Positions 44,529 through 53,184 of a DNA stretch of 64,000 nucleotides are shown here, in pieces. Location of the stretch: contig JBKBHA010000001.1 of NCBI GenBank assembly GCA_046297935.1, forward strand, positions 434,001 through 498,000. Direction: 5' to 3'. This stretch comes from CAYMZZ01 sp046297935 (GTDB taxonomy: Bacteria; Bacteroidota; Bacteroidia; Chitinophagales; Chitinophagaceae). The notes under the pieces are model-generated. The model was given only the letters and a program-made list of their open reading frames with translations, was not told the origin of the DNA and did no database searches. The position numbers and the translations under genes are program-made. Within the stretch, counting starts at the first letter, position 1. Each line of letters begins with the position of its first letter.

Positions 44529-46343
44529 TTACTTTTCATTTCCCGCACTTCTTTCCAGCCAGGCCTGCACTTTTTTTGCTTTGGAAATACCCACCAGGCG
44601 GGCAACCTCATCCAACGCTGCTTCCCGCAATTTTCTGACCGATTTAAAGGCCTTCAGCAGCTCATTTGCCGTGTCTTTCCCAATACCGGGTATTTCTTCC
44701 AGTTCGTTGCGAAAGGTGCCCTTGCTCCTCTTTTGCCGGTGAAACGTGATGCCAAATCGATGCACCTCATCGCGTATGCGACGAATGAGCAGCAAACTGG
44801 GACTATCGTATGGCAGGCGCAGCGACTCCTGATCACCAGCAAAAAACAATTCTTCCACATTCTTGGCCAGCCCCACCAGTGTGCTTTTGCCAACAAGATC
44901 CAGCTCCCGAAACGCTTCCACCGCCGCTCCCAACTGACCCTTACCGCCATCGATGATGATTAATTGGGGAAGTGGACTGCCTTCTTCCTTCAGGCGCTTG
45001 TAGCGGCGAAATACCGCTTCTTTCATGCTGGCAAAGTCATTTATTCCCGTTACAGAACGCACATTGAAATGCCGGTAATCTGACTTGCTGGGTACAGCAT
45101 TTTTAAAGCATACCATGGCCGAAACCGGATAGCTCCCATGAAAGTTGGAGTTATCAAAACATTCGATATGCACTGGCATGACAGGCAAATGCAGGTCGGC
45201 CTGTAATTGCGCCAGCACCTGTTCTTTGTCGGCACCCTGACCCAGTTTCAAACGCGCCCGATGTTTTACCTCCGCGAGGAAATGTGCGGCATTTTTTTCT
45301 GACAGCTCCAGCAGTTTCTTTTTGTCACCTGCCTTCGGCACCGTCAATTGTACGGTATCTACCGGAAATTCGATAGGAAAGGGAACCACTATTTCCGGTG
45401 AATCGCTGTTGAACATGGAGCGTAAACGTGCAACGGCGAAAGCAAGAATTTCTTCCGGTGTTTCATCCAGCTGCGACTCAACCGGGCTGGTATGTGTTTG
45501 CACAATGGCACCGCCGCGTACCTGAAGAAAATTAACAAACGCACGGTCCGCCTCCTGAAGAAATGAAAATACATCAAGATCGCCTGTGCGGGCATTGACC
45601 ACCAATGAACGCGACTGGTAGTTTTCCAAAAAGTCGATCTTCTTGCGCACCAGCTCGGCTTTCTCGAATGCCAGATCGCCGGCTAAAGCTTTCATTTCTT
45701 CCCGAAAATGGCGGATTACCGGAGTGAGATTACCTTTCAGAAGATTTCGTACCTGGACAAGACTGTCGCGGTATTCCTGTTCACTTTGCAACCCTTCGCA
45801 GGGTCCTTTGCAGTTGCCCAAATGATATTCGAGGCAAACTTTGAATTTGCCTGCTTCAATATTGCGGGGCGTAAGGGCCAGATTGCAATTGCGCAACGGT
45901 ATGGTTTGCCGAATGAATTCGATCAGTTCCCGCACTTTGCCAACGGAAGTATAGGGTCCCAGGTATTCGGAGCCATCCGGAATTTTTCGTCGGGTCAGAA
46001 ACACTCTGGGAAAATGCTCATTGCGGATTACAATGTGGGGGTAGGTCTTATCGTCCTTGAGCTCAATATTGTACTTGGGCTGAAACTCTTTGATCAGCGA
46101 ATTTTCAAGCAAAAAGGCATCCTGTTCCGAATTGGTAATGGTGAACTCTATGCGATTGATTCGCCGCACGAGTTCATGGGTTTTGTAGCTGCTTTGCGTT
46201 TTGTTGAAATAAGAGCTGACCCGTTTGCGAATGTTTTTGGCTTTGCCAACATAGATCAACTCGTTTTCAGAGCTATAATATTTGTAAATGCCGGGCTGCT
46301 GTGGTATGCCGGGCGCCATATGGTGAAATTCTTCACGAGTCAT
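44529..46343 (-). CDS. uvrC: Excinuclease ABC subunit C
   Basis: 604 aa. The N-terminal GIY-YIG nuclease (PGIYKYYSSENELIYVGKAKNIRKRVSSYF) makes the 3' incision. It is followed by the Cys-rich linker CLEYHLGNCKGPC, the UVR motif near 200-240, the RNase H-like UvrC homology domain (HIECFDNSNFHGSYPVSAMVCF, IIDGGKGQLGAA) and a C-terminal helix-hairpin-helix (LEEIPGIGKDTANELLKAF). Full length for the family. Its ATG overlaps the TGA of the upstream lipoprotein gene (ATGA), so the two are translationally coupled. Confidence 0.97.
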   Translation of the reverse strand: MTREEFHHMAPGIPQQPGIYKYYSSENELIYVGKAKNIRKRVSSYFNKTQSSYKTHELVRRINRIEFTITNSEQDAFLLENSLIKEFQPKYNIELKDDKTYPHIVIRNEHFPRVFLTRRKIPDGSEYLGPYTSVGKVRELIEFIRQTIPLRNCNLALTPRNIEAGKFKVCLEYHLGNCKGPCEGLQSEQEYRDSLVQVRNLLKGNLTPVIRHFREEMKALAGDLAFEKAELVRKKIDFLENYQSRSLVVNARTGDLDVFSFLQEADRAFVNFLQVRGGAIVQTHTSPVESQLDETPEEILAFAVARLRSMFNSDSPEIVVPFPIEFPVDTVQLTVPKAGDKKKLLELSEKNAAHFLAEVKHRARLKLGQGADKEQVLAQLQADLHLPVMPVHIECFDNSNFHGSYPVSAMVCFKNAVPSKSDYRHFNVRSVTGINDFASMKEAVFRRYKRLKEEGSPLPQLIIIDGGKGQLGAAVEAFRELDLVGKSTLVGLAKNVEELFFAGDQESLRLPYDSPSLLLIRRIRDEVHRFGITFHRQKRSKGTFRNELEEIPGIGKDTANELLKAFKSVRKLREAALDEVARLVGISKAKKVQAWLERSAGNEK

Positions 46344-46930
46344 TCCTCAACTCCCCATTCTACTTTATAGGTGGCAATTGTTTCGTTGCCTTTGCCTTTT
46401 TGAACAATCGTTGTCACCTGAAAACTTTTGTCAATCTGCCAGATCATCCTCTTCTGGATCGTGCTGTCTTTTTCGTTCCGAAGAGTATGTATCATTACGG
46501 TAGTGACCTTATCGCCTTCCAGCGCGGGCTTGATCAACACTTCCTGGCTTTGAATAAGAGCGTCCTCGGGATCAATTGGAGTCTGGCGGACGATCAGGCG
46601 GTTGATAGTTTCGTCCAGCACCTCCGACTCGTTATAATCGCCACGGTATTTCTTATTGCTGATATCGGGTAATTCAAGAAAGTCGGCTGCCACTTTCCTG
46701 AAGTCGTTCCGATGAACAAACTGTGTGTCGACCTGTCCATTGTCATGGTAGATCAACTTACGGATAGGAGCCAATGTGCTGTCTACCGCAGCTGCCTGGC
46801 TGTAGAGATAGGGAAGTACGGGCCAGAGTTCCTTTTCCGATCCGGCTTTCGACTTACAGGCGGCTACAGAAAATAGGCAGGTTGCCAGCACCAGCGCGTA
46901 CAGAGTTGCGTGTTTGTAGTTCATAACCAT
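46340..46930 (-). CDS. Hypothetical lipoprotein upstream of uvrC
   Basis: 196 aa; signal peptide with lipobox FSVAAC (Cys25). The mature part is mixed alpha/beta with no motif I recognise; it contains KLIYHDNGQVDTQFVHRNDFRKVAADFLELPD and KKYRGDYNESEVLDETINRLIVRQTP, with the appearance of a small periplasmic binding or chaperone fold. It overlaps uvrC by four bases. The link to DNA repair is probably only transcriptional. No function assigned. Confidence 0.75.
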   Translation of the reverse strand: MVMNYKHATLYALVLATCLFSVAACKSKAGSEKELWPVLPYLYSQAAAVDSTLAPIRKLIYHDNGQVDTQFVHRNDFRKVAADFLELPDISNKKYRGDYNESEVLDETINRLIVRQTPIDPEDALIQSQEVLIKPALEGDKVTTVMIHTLRNEKDSTIQKRMIWQIDKSFQVTTIVQKGKGNETIATYKVEWGVEE

Positions 46931-46985
46931 TTAACTCCTGCAAAGTTAGGTCAAATACCGTCGTTTGCGTGGATTGTAGGATTGC

Positions 46986-47015
46986 AAAAAGCCCTCCACA
47001 TTCGGAGGGCTTTTT
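46986..47015 (-). terminator. Intrinsic terminator after the membrane-barrel gene
   Basis: GCCCTCC (46991-46997) and GGAGGGC (47004-47010) pair perfectly around a 6-nt loop, with A5 before and T5 after, so it works in either direction. On the minus strand it ends the sigma-factor operon. Confidence 0.88.
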
Positions 47016-47033
47016 GCCATTTCGTCTGTATCA

Positions 47034-48500
47034 TCAGGGGTTAAGTGTAAGACCGATTTTCAGGCCGAAGTCAAAGAGATTTTCTTTAACAGGGTATTTG
47101 TTCTGGAAGCTCGACAGCCATTGATAACGCACCTGGGGGCCAACCTGCCAGCGAGTTTTGCCTTTACCGTAGTTGACAAACATCTCGAAGCCGGTGCTCA
47201 TATTGAGCCGGCGAATCAGCCAGGGTACCTGGGCATAGTTTTTATAATCGGTCGAAATCAGGTAAGCCTGGTCGCGCACCACATAAGTGGGTTGTATGGT
47301 ACCGGCTATACCAAACTGAGTGTTTTTATTTCCGAAAAGCATCAGTTCGGCGCCCAGCGGTACGGAGATGGAGACATAATAATTCTTTAACCAGTTTGAC
47401 TGATACCCGTTCTGACTCCGGTAACGTGTCCAGGTTGCAACAGTGGTACTGTTCGGGTCATCCAGGTTAATCACTGCCACTTCACCAGGGTAAGCAAAGG
47501 CTTTGATATCGTATTTGTTTACGTTGAGCTGCAATCCTGCCCGCAGATTAACACGCTTCGATACAGGATAACGCGCCATCAGACCGAGCTGGAAACCAAG
47601 ATCGGGCTTATGTGTCACAGCGTTGTTCACGTCTTCGATACTGGCGTAAGGGAAGGGAAGTGGCCCGCCTGGCGAACCAGCAAAATTCTTATTTACGCTC
47701 AAGGCCCGATAACTGATGGTTGGTGTAAAGAACAACTGCCAGCTAACCTGCCGGGGTCCCGGTTTATAGCTATTCGTCACGCTTTCGATCGTGTAGGGAG
47801 CTGGGTTGTATAGCGAGGCCGCTGGAGTGGAGGTCTTAGCTTCTGCAACTGGCAACGATGCAGGCCGCTCTTCGCTAATAATATACTCCGGCTCTGCTTC
47901 ATGAGCTTCCCAGATCGGCTGGCTGGCTGATTGTCGGCGTGTATAGTCCGTCATACGCACCAGTTTGGCCTCAGCCAGGGTAATTTCAGAAGAGTTAAGT
48001 TGAACCTGAGGTGTTTTTGTTAATACTTCAGAGATATTCGTAAGGCCATTCGGCATGGAAAGCAGTACTGCCGGGTACAAACTGTTCGTTGGATCGGCTG
48101 CAGGTGTGTCGTCGTCCGCAGATATTGCCGGCAATGGCATCAATTTTTCACGGATTTCTTTTTCCGTGCGACGGCTCGATTCGTCGAATGGAACCAAATC
48201 TCGTATATCGGTAGGTTCGGCGTTGGCGATTGTCTCATCGGCAAACAATCCGTCAACAGAACTTGAAGCTGTAGCGATACTGTTGGATTTTTTCACAACC
48301 GGGTAACTGCGCATCACCATGGTAACGGCGGTTCCGGTAAGCAACAGGAGGAAGGCAAGCCCGAGGCCATACCAACGGCGGCGTTTGTGTAATGCATTGT
48401 GTACGTTGTTCCAAACCTTTTCGGAAGGGAACATTCGGTACTGGTCAGCATTGTCCTGCACATACCGCTCAAAATCACTGTTACTAAAACGTCTCTCCAT
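47034..48500 (-). CDS. Membrane-anchored protein with C-terminal beta-barrel-like domain; likely sigma-factor partner
   Basis: 488 aa. The first 43 residues are charged and cytoplasmic (SNSDFERYVQDNADQYRMFPSEKVWNNVHNALHKRRRW), then one membrane helix (about 44-64), a Ser/Thr/Pro-rich periplasmic stretch (about 75-245), and a C-terminal part (about 250-488) resembling an outer-membrane barrel domain (FTPTISYRALSVNKNF, LGFQLGLMARYPVSKRVNLRAGLQLNVNKYDI, NLFDFGLKIGLTLNP). It lies 25 bp after an ECF sigma gene, in the usual position of an anti-sigma factor. An inner-membrane helix joined to a barrel-like domain is topologically odd; it might span the envelope or the last part may not be a true barrel. 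Confidence 0.65.
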   Translation of the reverse strand: MERRFSNSDFERYVQDNADQYRMFPSEKVWNNVHNALHKRRRWYGLGLAFLLLLTGTAVTMVMRSYPVVKKSNSIATASSSVDGLFADETIANAEPTDIRDLVPFDESSRRTEKEIREKLMPLPAISADDDTPAADPTNSLYPAVLLSMPNGLTNISEVLTKTPQVQLNSSEITLAEAKLVRMTDYTRRQSASQPIWEAHEAEPEYIISEERPASLPVAEAKTSTPAASLYNPAPYTIESVTNSYKPGPRQVSWQLFFTPTISYRALSVNKNFAGSPGGPLPFPYASIEDVNNAVTHKPDLGFQLGLMARYPVSKRVNLRAGLQLNVNKYDIKAFAYPGEVAVINLDDPNSTTVATWTRYRSQNGYQSNWLKNYYVSISVPLGAELMLFGNKNTQFGIAGTIQPTYVVRDQAYLISTDYKNYAQVPWLIRRLNMSTGFEMFVNYGKGKTRWQVGPQVRYQWLSSFQNKYPVKENLFDFGLKIGLTLNP

Positions 48501-48525
48501 AACCAGTTACTATTTAGGATACGAA

Positions 48526-49107
48526 CTACCGCTGACTCACGGCCGCCAGCCAATCCAGGTCCTGTTTTGGTTTTTGCAGTATCTTTTTCCGTACCAAAAT
48601 ATCTTCCAACATTGCTTTGGCCCGGGTATATTGACTGCGGCTGGTGCTTTCTTCGATCTCCAGCATGCCTGCAATTTCTCTATGACTGTATCCTTCCACC
48701 GCATACAGGTTCAACACAGTGCGGTATCCGATTGGCAAGAGGCGAATACACTCTACGACTTGTTTGGCCTGCACAATTGATGATACCGATTCCTCACGTA
48801 CCTGTATGCTGCTGGCGTGAATAATGTCCACGCTTTCATTGAACTTTTTATTCTTCTTGAGGATATTGATACAGGTGTGAACGATTATTCGCCGTATCCA
48901 TCCTTCAAAAGCTCCCCGGTTTTCAAAACTGTGAATCTGTAAAAAGACCTTAATAAAACCCTCCTGCAGCATATCTTCGGCATCTTCCCGATTATGCGCA
49001 TAGCGATAACACACTGCCAGCATCTTCGCGCTATACTTGTTGTACAGTTCGCGCTGAGCTGCCGGATCATTGTTTACACAACCTTTCAGGAGGGCGTCTT
49101 CTGTCAT
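48526..49107 (-). CDS. ECF-type RNA polymerase sigma factor
   Basis: 193 aa. Region 2 is clear (YRYAHNREDAEDMLQEGFIKVFLQIHSFENRGAFEGWIRRIIVHTCIN) and so is region 4 with its helix-turn-helix (LPIGYRTVLNLYAVEGYSHREIAGMLEIEESTSRSQYTRAKAML). No region 1.1 or 3, so it is an ECF sigma. The next gene is the probable membrane-bound regulator. A perfect 8-bp palindrome lies 53 bp upstream of its start, a possible operator. Confidence 0.95.
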   Translation of the reverse strand: MTEDALLKGCVNNDPAAQRELYNKYSAKMLAVCYRYAHNREDAEDMLQEGFIKVFLQIHSFENRGAFEGWIRRIIVHTCINILKKNKKFNESVDIIHASSIQVREESVSSIVQAKQVVECIRLLPIGYRTVLNLYAVEGYSHREIAGMLEIEESTSRSQYTRAKAMLEDILVRKKILQKPKQDLDWLAAVSQR

Positions 49108-49159
49108 AATCCCCGTTTGGTTGCCTGTAATTTAGACAATTTTTGCTTACGAATGCTGC

Positions 49160-49179
49160 ACGGAAAAGTAATTTTCCGT
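49160..49179. promoter_or_regulatory. Palindrome upstream of ECF sigma gene
   Basis: ACGGAAAA and TTTTCCGT form a perfect inverted repeat with a 4-base centre in the gap between the haem-binding gene and the sigma gene. It could be a protein operator or a weak terminator of the upstream gene; there is no T-run beyond the stem. Confidence 0.5.
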
Positions 49180-49200
49180 CGGAAATAAGGGGTTTTTCCT

Positions 49201-49686
49201 CTATTTTTTGCGCACGAGGCTGTCCATGGGGTATTGCGCTTCCATGCTGGCCCGAAGCCCGTCAGCCCAGGTTATGAGCGTTGTTTTCTCAGCTTCAGTC
49301 AGTTTGGCTTCTTTGTGCAGCCAGGTGTAGGAATCAAGCGGCATCTCGCCTTCCTTTACCTGTTCCGCAATTTCCTCCAGTTTATGGTACTGGTAACGCA
49401 GACTGCGATGGGTGTATTCGTCGAGATTAAGCTCCTTTTTACCATCGTTTACATGGTCGGTCAGCCACCAGTCTACCGGCTGCAATTTGGCATACCAGGG
49501 ATAGCGAGTGTTATTAGTATGGCAGTCGTTGCAGGCTTTGGCCAGAATTTCCTGAACGGGCGCAGGTACATCATATCGGCTTGCCAGGCGGTTAGGCTGT
49601 TCGCCGCTGCTTTGATTTTTGGCCGGATGAATAAACTGAATGACAACGAGCGCTGCCAGCAGAACGAGGAGGATTTTCTTAAGCAT
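49201..49686 (-). CDS. Haem-binding domain protein (CxxCH)
   Basis: 161 aa from the ATG at 49686. A signal anchor (4-20) is followed by a Haem_bd-type domain with the c-type haem motif CNDCH (C52, C55, H56), YPWYAKLQPVDWWLTDHVNDGKKELNLDEY and MPLDSYTWLHKEAKLT, which is characteristic of this Bacteroidota family. A longer frame reaching back to 49917 reads PACRQAG and CKCENVQMCKWGNVQ; those residues are translations of a hairpin repeat, so I reject it. It is likely periplasmic, in electron transfer or haem handling. The ECF sigma gene follows on the same strand. Confidence 0.87.
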   Translation of the reverse strand: MLKKILLVLLAALVVIQFIHPAKNQSSGEQPNRLASRYDVPAPVQEILAKACNDCHTNNTRYPWYAKLQPVDWWLTDHVNDGKKELNLDEYTHRSLRYQYHKLEEIAEQVKEGEMPLDSYTWLHKEAKLTEAEKTTLITWADGLRASMEAQYPMDSLVRKK

Positions 49687-49699
49687 AATGGTGGATTGA

Positions 49700-49918
49700 A
49701 AATGTGCAAGTGTGCAAACCTGCCTGCCGTCAGGCAGGTGTGCAAATGTGCAAATGTGAAAATGTGCAAATGAAGTTAGTGGAATTAATCGTAATGTAAC
49801 ATGACAAAAATATCCGATTCTAAAAAGTCTTATCTGCACATTTCCCCATTTGCACATTTGCACATTTTCACATTTGCACATTTCCACACCTGCCTGACGG
49901 CAGGCAGGTTTGCACATT
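49700..49918. repeat. Family A hairpin repeat with embedded GC palindromes
   Basis: Two arms (about 49700-49772 and 49834-49918) of TGTGCAAATG units are reverse complements. Each holds a 20-bp GC-rich near-palindrome (49719-49738 and 49889-49908) that is itself the reverse complement of the other. The centre (49773-49833) is unique and AT-rich. It fills the gap between gpmI and the haem-binding gene. Confidence 0.88.
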
Positions 49919-49919
49919 C

Positions 49920-51443
49920 TTACATCAGCCTATTTCCGGTCATTTCCTTCGGCACCGGCAATCCCATCCAGCTTAGAATGGTTGGAGCCAGGTCGCCGAG
50001 CTTTCCGTTTTTGAGTGTTCCCCGCCACTCCCTGTCGATTACAAAAAGTGGAACGGGATTGAGGGTGTGGGCAGTGTTGGGAGAGCCGTCGGGGTTGATC
50101 ATGTAATCCGAATTACCGTGGTCGGCCGTCAGGAAAACGGTGTACCCGTTCTCAAGCGCAGTAGTTACCACTTTTTCAACGCACTGGTCTACTGTTTCCA
50201 CCGCCTTAATAGCAGCGCTAAAAATACCGGTATGACCCACCATGTCGGCATTGGCATAATTGATACAAACAAAATCGGGTTTTGCCTGCTCCAGTTGCGG
50301 CAGGAGAGCGGCTGTCAGTTCAAAGGCACTCATTTCCGGTTGCAGGTCGTAGGTAGCCACTTTGGGGGAAGGAACCAGTATGCGGTTTTCTCCTTCGAAC
50401 GGCTTTTCACGACCACCACTAAAGAAAAAGGTGACATGAGGATATTTTTCCGTTTCCGCCATCCTCAATTGTGTCTTGCCGTTTGCTTCCAGTACTTCTC
50501 CAATTGTATTGCGAAGGTCATCGTTGTCGAATAAAACATGCACATTCCGGTATTTCTGATCGTAAACAGTCATGGTGGTATAGTCCAGCTGCAACTGATG
50601 CATCTGAAAATCGGGCAGATCAAACTGCGTCAGCACTTCAGTAATTTCCCGGCAGCGGTCAGTGCGGAAGTTGAAACAAATGACTACGTCGCCGTCGTTG
50701 ATAGTGGCGAGTGGTTGTTGTGCTTCGTTGACGATGACGGTTGGCAGTATAAACTCGTCGGTAATATTCGCAACATAGGATTGTTCTACCGCGGCTATTG
50801 CATCGGTGGCTTTGGCTCCCACACCTTTTACCAGTGCGTCATAAGCCAGCTTTACCCGTTCCCAGCGCTTGTCGCGATCCATGGCATAATAGCGTCCGCT
50901 CACGGTGGCAATACGACCCACCGTCTGATTCAAATGTAGCTGCAACTCGGTAATAAAGCCGAGTCCGCTCTTCGGGTCACAATCGCGACCGTCGGTAAAA
51001 GCATGGATGTTGACGTCGGTAAGTTGTTGTTGCTGACATATGTCAACCAGCGCTTTCAGGTGATTGATGTGCGAGTGAACACCACCGTTGCTGACCAGAC
51101 CGATCAGATGAACCGGTTTATTGGCTATGCGAGCATGGTTCAGGGCCCGCAGCAATTCAGGATTCCGGGCTAACTCACCTTCGCGCACTGCCACATTGAT
51201 TCGTTGAAGCTCCTGGTACACAATTCGGCCTGCACCGAGGTTTAAATGCCCCACTTCAGAATTCCCCATTTGCCCTTCTGGCAGCCCCACCTGTTCTCCA
51301 CAGGTAATCAACTCACTGTAAGGGTATTGATTATAAAGAGAACTAACGAACGGTGTTTTGGCGTGTTGAATTGCATCGGCCGATGCAACTTTTCCAAGTC
51401 CCCAGCCGTCCATGATGATCAAAATCGATTTTTTCGATGACAT
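49920..51443 (-). CDS. gpmI: 2,3-bisphosphoglycerate-independent phosphoglycerate mutase
   Basis: 507 aa from ATG 51443. The alkaline-phosphatase-superfamily active site is complete: D12 in LIIMDGWG, nucleophile Ser62 in GQMGNSEVGHLNLGAG, the inserted transferase domain with HAFTDGRDCDP and RYYAMDRDKRWER, and the C-terminal metal motifs NYANADMVGHTG and LTADHGNSDYM. It interconverts 3- and 2-phosphoglycerate with Mn. Upstream in-frame starts exist but add non-homologous residues. Its stop lies two bases from the repeat arm. Confidence 0.97.
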   Translation of the reverse strand: MSSKKSILIIMDGWGLGKVASADAIQHAKTPFVSSLYNQYPYSELITCGEQVGLPEGQMGNSEVGHLNLGAGRIVYQELQRINVAVREGELARNPELLRALNHARIANKPVHLIGLVSNGGVHSHINHLKALVDICQQQQLTDVNIHAFTDGRDCDPKSGLGFITELQLHLNQTVGRIATVSGRYYAMDRDKRWERVKLAYDALVKGVGAKATDAIAAVEQSYVANITDEFILPTVIVNEAQQPLATINDGDVVICFNFRTDRCREITEVLTQFDLPDFQMHQLQLDYTTMTVYDQKYRNVHVLFDNDDLRNTIGEVLEANGKTQLRMAETEKYPHVTFFFSGGREKPFEGENRILVPSPKVATYDLQPEMSAFELTAALLPQLEQAKPDFVCINYANADMVGHTGIFSAAIKAVETVDQCVEKVVTTALENGYTVFLTADHGNSDYMINPDGSPNTAHTLNPVPLFVIDREWRGTLKNGKLGDLAPTILSWMGLPVPKEMTGNRLM

Positions 51444-51623
51444 ATTGACAAATTTGATAGTCCCGATTGAGTATGGGTTCTGATTCAGGTATTTGCAGGT
51501 ATAAATTCGCTCATAATCAGGTAACAACGCGGTGTAAAACTACATATCATTCGCTTAATTATCCCCGAAAGACATAAAACTGGTGCTTTTTATTATTTTA
51601 GTATAGATTTTGATCCGTACCCT

Positions 51624-52055
51624 ATGGCGTTAAGCCAATCACCTATGAAATCAGTAATTATGAAATCAAGGTTTGTAACATTGCTGCTTGCTGTATTTGT
51701 GCTTAATTCATCGTTTGTAGACGATCAATCAGGCATTGACGGCGTAATTGGAGCACTCCGATCAGGAAATGCTTCTGAATTGTCGAAGTATTTTGATGAG
51801 AATGTTGAACTGTCGCTGCCGGTAAAAAGTAATAGCTATAGCAAAGCTCAGGCGCAGGTCATTATGCGCGACTTTTTTGCCAACAATGGTGTAAAGGGTT
51901 TTGAACTCAAGCATAAGGGCGACGCTCCTGGCGGACATTACTGTATTGGTACGCTTAATACAAAGGCCGGACAGTTTCGTGCGCATGTGTTCATGCGAAC
52001 TAAGGGCAACAAGGAAGTAGTGAAAGAGATACGCTTTCAGTCGCTCGAACAATAA
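51624..52055 (+). CDS. DUF4783 family exported protein
   Basis: 143 aa from ATG 51624; ATGs at 51645 and 51660 are also possible, the last giving a tidy signal peptide (KSRFVTLLLAVFVLNSSF). The mature domain has a DUF4783/NTF2-like fold pattern: GIDGVIGALRSGNASELSKYFDENVELSLPVKSNSYSKAQAQVIMRDFF, then GDAPGGHYCIGTLNTKAGQFRAHVFMR. Proteins like this are common upstream of nadC in Bacteroidota; the function is unknown. A strong terminator follows, between it and nadC. Confidence 0.85.
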   Translation: MALSQSPMKSVIMKSRFVTLLLAVFVLNSSFVDDQSGIDGVIGALRSGNASELSKYFDENVELSLPVKSNSYSKAQAQVIMRDFFANNGVKGFELKHKGDAPGGHYCIGTLNTKAGQFRAHVFMRTKGNKEVVKEIRFQSLEQ

Positions 52056-52078
52056 CAACGGCAAAAAATTCTTGTAAT

Positions 52079-52118
52079 AAAAGCAGGTCCCCTTCAAAGG
52101 GCCTGCTTTGTTGTTTTG
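52079..52118 (+). terminator. Intrinsic terminator after DUF4783 gene
   Basis: AAGCAGG and CCTGCTT form the outer stem and CCC/GGG the inner stem around TTCAAA; TTGTTGTTTT follows. Confidence 0.85.
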
Positions 52119-52175
52119 GATATTTATGTCACATTTGCGGACGGGAAGGAGTTACCAGCTGCCCGACATAGTACT

Positions 52176-53021
52176 ATGGTTACGCTTAAGCACCTTATAG
52201 ACGAAGCATTACGAGAAGACATTGGGGATGGTGATCATTCAGCTCTGTGCTGTATCCCGTCGAATGCACGTGATAGGGCGGTATTAAAAATTAAAGATCG
52301 CGGTATCCTGGCCGGCGTGGAAGTGGCAGCGCAAATATTTGCCTACAAAGATCCATCCGCTCTTTTTCAGAAATTAAAGGATGATGGTGAACCCATGGAA
52401 CCGGGAGAAAAAGCTTTTGAAGTGGAATGTGCCACACAGACACTTCTTTCCTGTGAGCGTTTGGTGCTAAACTGTATGCAGCGTATGAGCGGCATTGCGA
52501 CGCTGACCCGGCAATACACCAACAAATTGCAGGGATACAGAACACGTTTGCTGGATACCAGAAAAACGACTCCTAATTTCCGTTTGCTCGAGAAAGAGGC
52601 GGTACATATAGGTGGTGGAGTGAACCACCGATTTGGTTTATTTGATATGATTATGCTGAAGGATAATCATATCGATTTTTGCGGCGGAATAGAACCTGCT
52701 ATTGAGAAAGCGTGGCAATATGTACAGGAAAAAAAGCCCGGCCTGAAAATCGAAATTGAAACCCGAAGCCTGGACGATGTAAAAACAGTGATCCGGGTAG
52801 GTCGGGGAAAAGTATTTCGAATAATGCTCGACAATTTTACACCCGCCCAAATCCCTCCCGCCCTGGATTTGATTCAGCAGGAATTTGAAACGGAAGCCAG
52901 TGGAGGCATCAACCTTGACAATATTCTCGACTATGCAAGAACAGGTGTAGATTTTGTTTCAGTAGGAGCATTGATCCATCAGGCAAGATCACTGGACCTG
53001 AGTTTGAAAGCGGTGCTGTGA
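52176..53021 (+). CDS. nadC: Nicotinate-nucleotide pyrophosphorylase (carboxylating)
   Basis: 281 aa from ATG 52176; a TTG-started extension from 52116 begins inside the terminator and is rejected. Signatures: EDIGDGDHSALCCIP, the PRPP/quinolinate site RMSGIATLTRQY, TRLLDTRKTTPNFRLLEKEAVHIGGGVNHRFGLFDMIMLKDNHI, EIETRSLDDV and ASGGINLDNI. Makes nicotinate mononucleotide from quinolinate in de novo NAD synthesis; nadE, the last step of the pathway, is at 56.9 kb. A family B repeat begins five bases after the stop. Confidence 0.96.
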   Translation: MVTLKHLIDEALREDIGDGDHSALCCIPSNARDRAVLKIKDRGILAGVEVAAQIFAYKDPSALFQKLKDDGEPMEPGEKAFEVECATQTLLSCERLVLNCMQRMSGIATLTRQYTNKLQGYRTRLLDTRKTTPNFRLLEKEAVHIGGGVNHRFGLFDMIMLKDNHIDFCGGIEPAIEKAWQYVQEKKPGLKIEIETRSLDDVKTVIRVGRGKVFRIMLDNFTPAQIPPALDLIQQEFETEASGGINLDNILDYARTGVDFVSVGALIHQARSLDLSLKAVL

Positions 53022-53025
53022 AAGA

Positions 53026-53130
53026 AATCTGCGAAAATCTGCGTTTGAAATCTGCGCAATCTGCGGGAACAGAAAACCCTAATCTGTACACATATTGCTG
53101 ACTAAAGCAACAGTTTTGTTCCCGCAGACG
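53026..53130. repeat. Family B hairpin repeat, copy 5
   Basis: GCGGGAACAGAAAACCCTAAT, a loop with ATTGCTGACTAAAGCAACAG and then TTGTTCCCGCAG. Its orientation is opposite to copies 1-4. Right arm is shorter than in copy 6. Confidence 0.82.
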
Positions 53131-53184
53131 TAGGCACAGGTGACAAAGATTTTTTGTAAACTTTTTGTAATAAAATGGATTACC

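Noticed and set aside
49687..49917. N-terminal extension of the haem-binding protein (with PACRQAG)
   Set aside because: The extra codons are repeat sequence; a good signal anchor starts at the ATG at 49686.
52116..52175. TTG-started extension of nadC
   Set aside because: It begins inside the T-tract of the upstream terminator, and the ATG at 52176 gives the normal family length.
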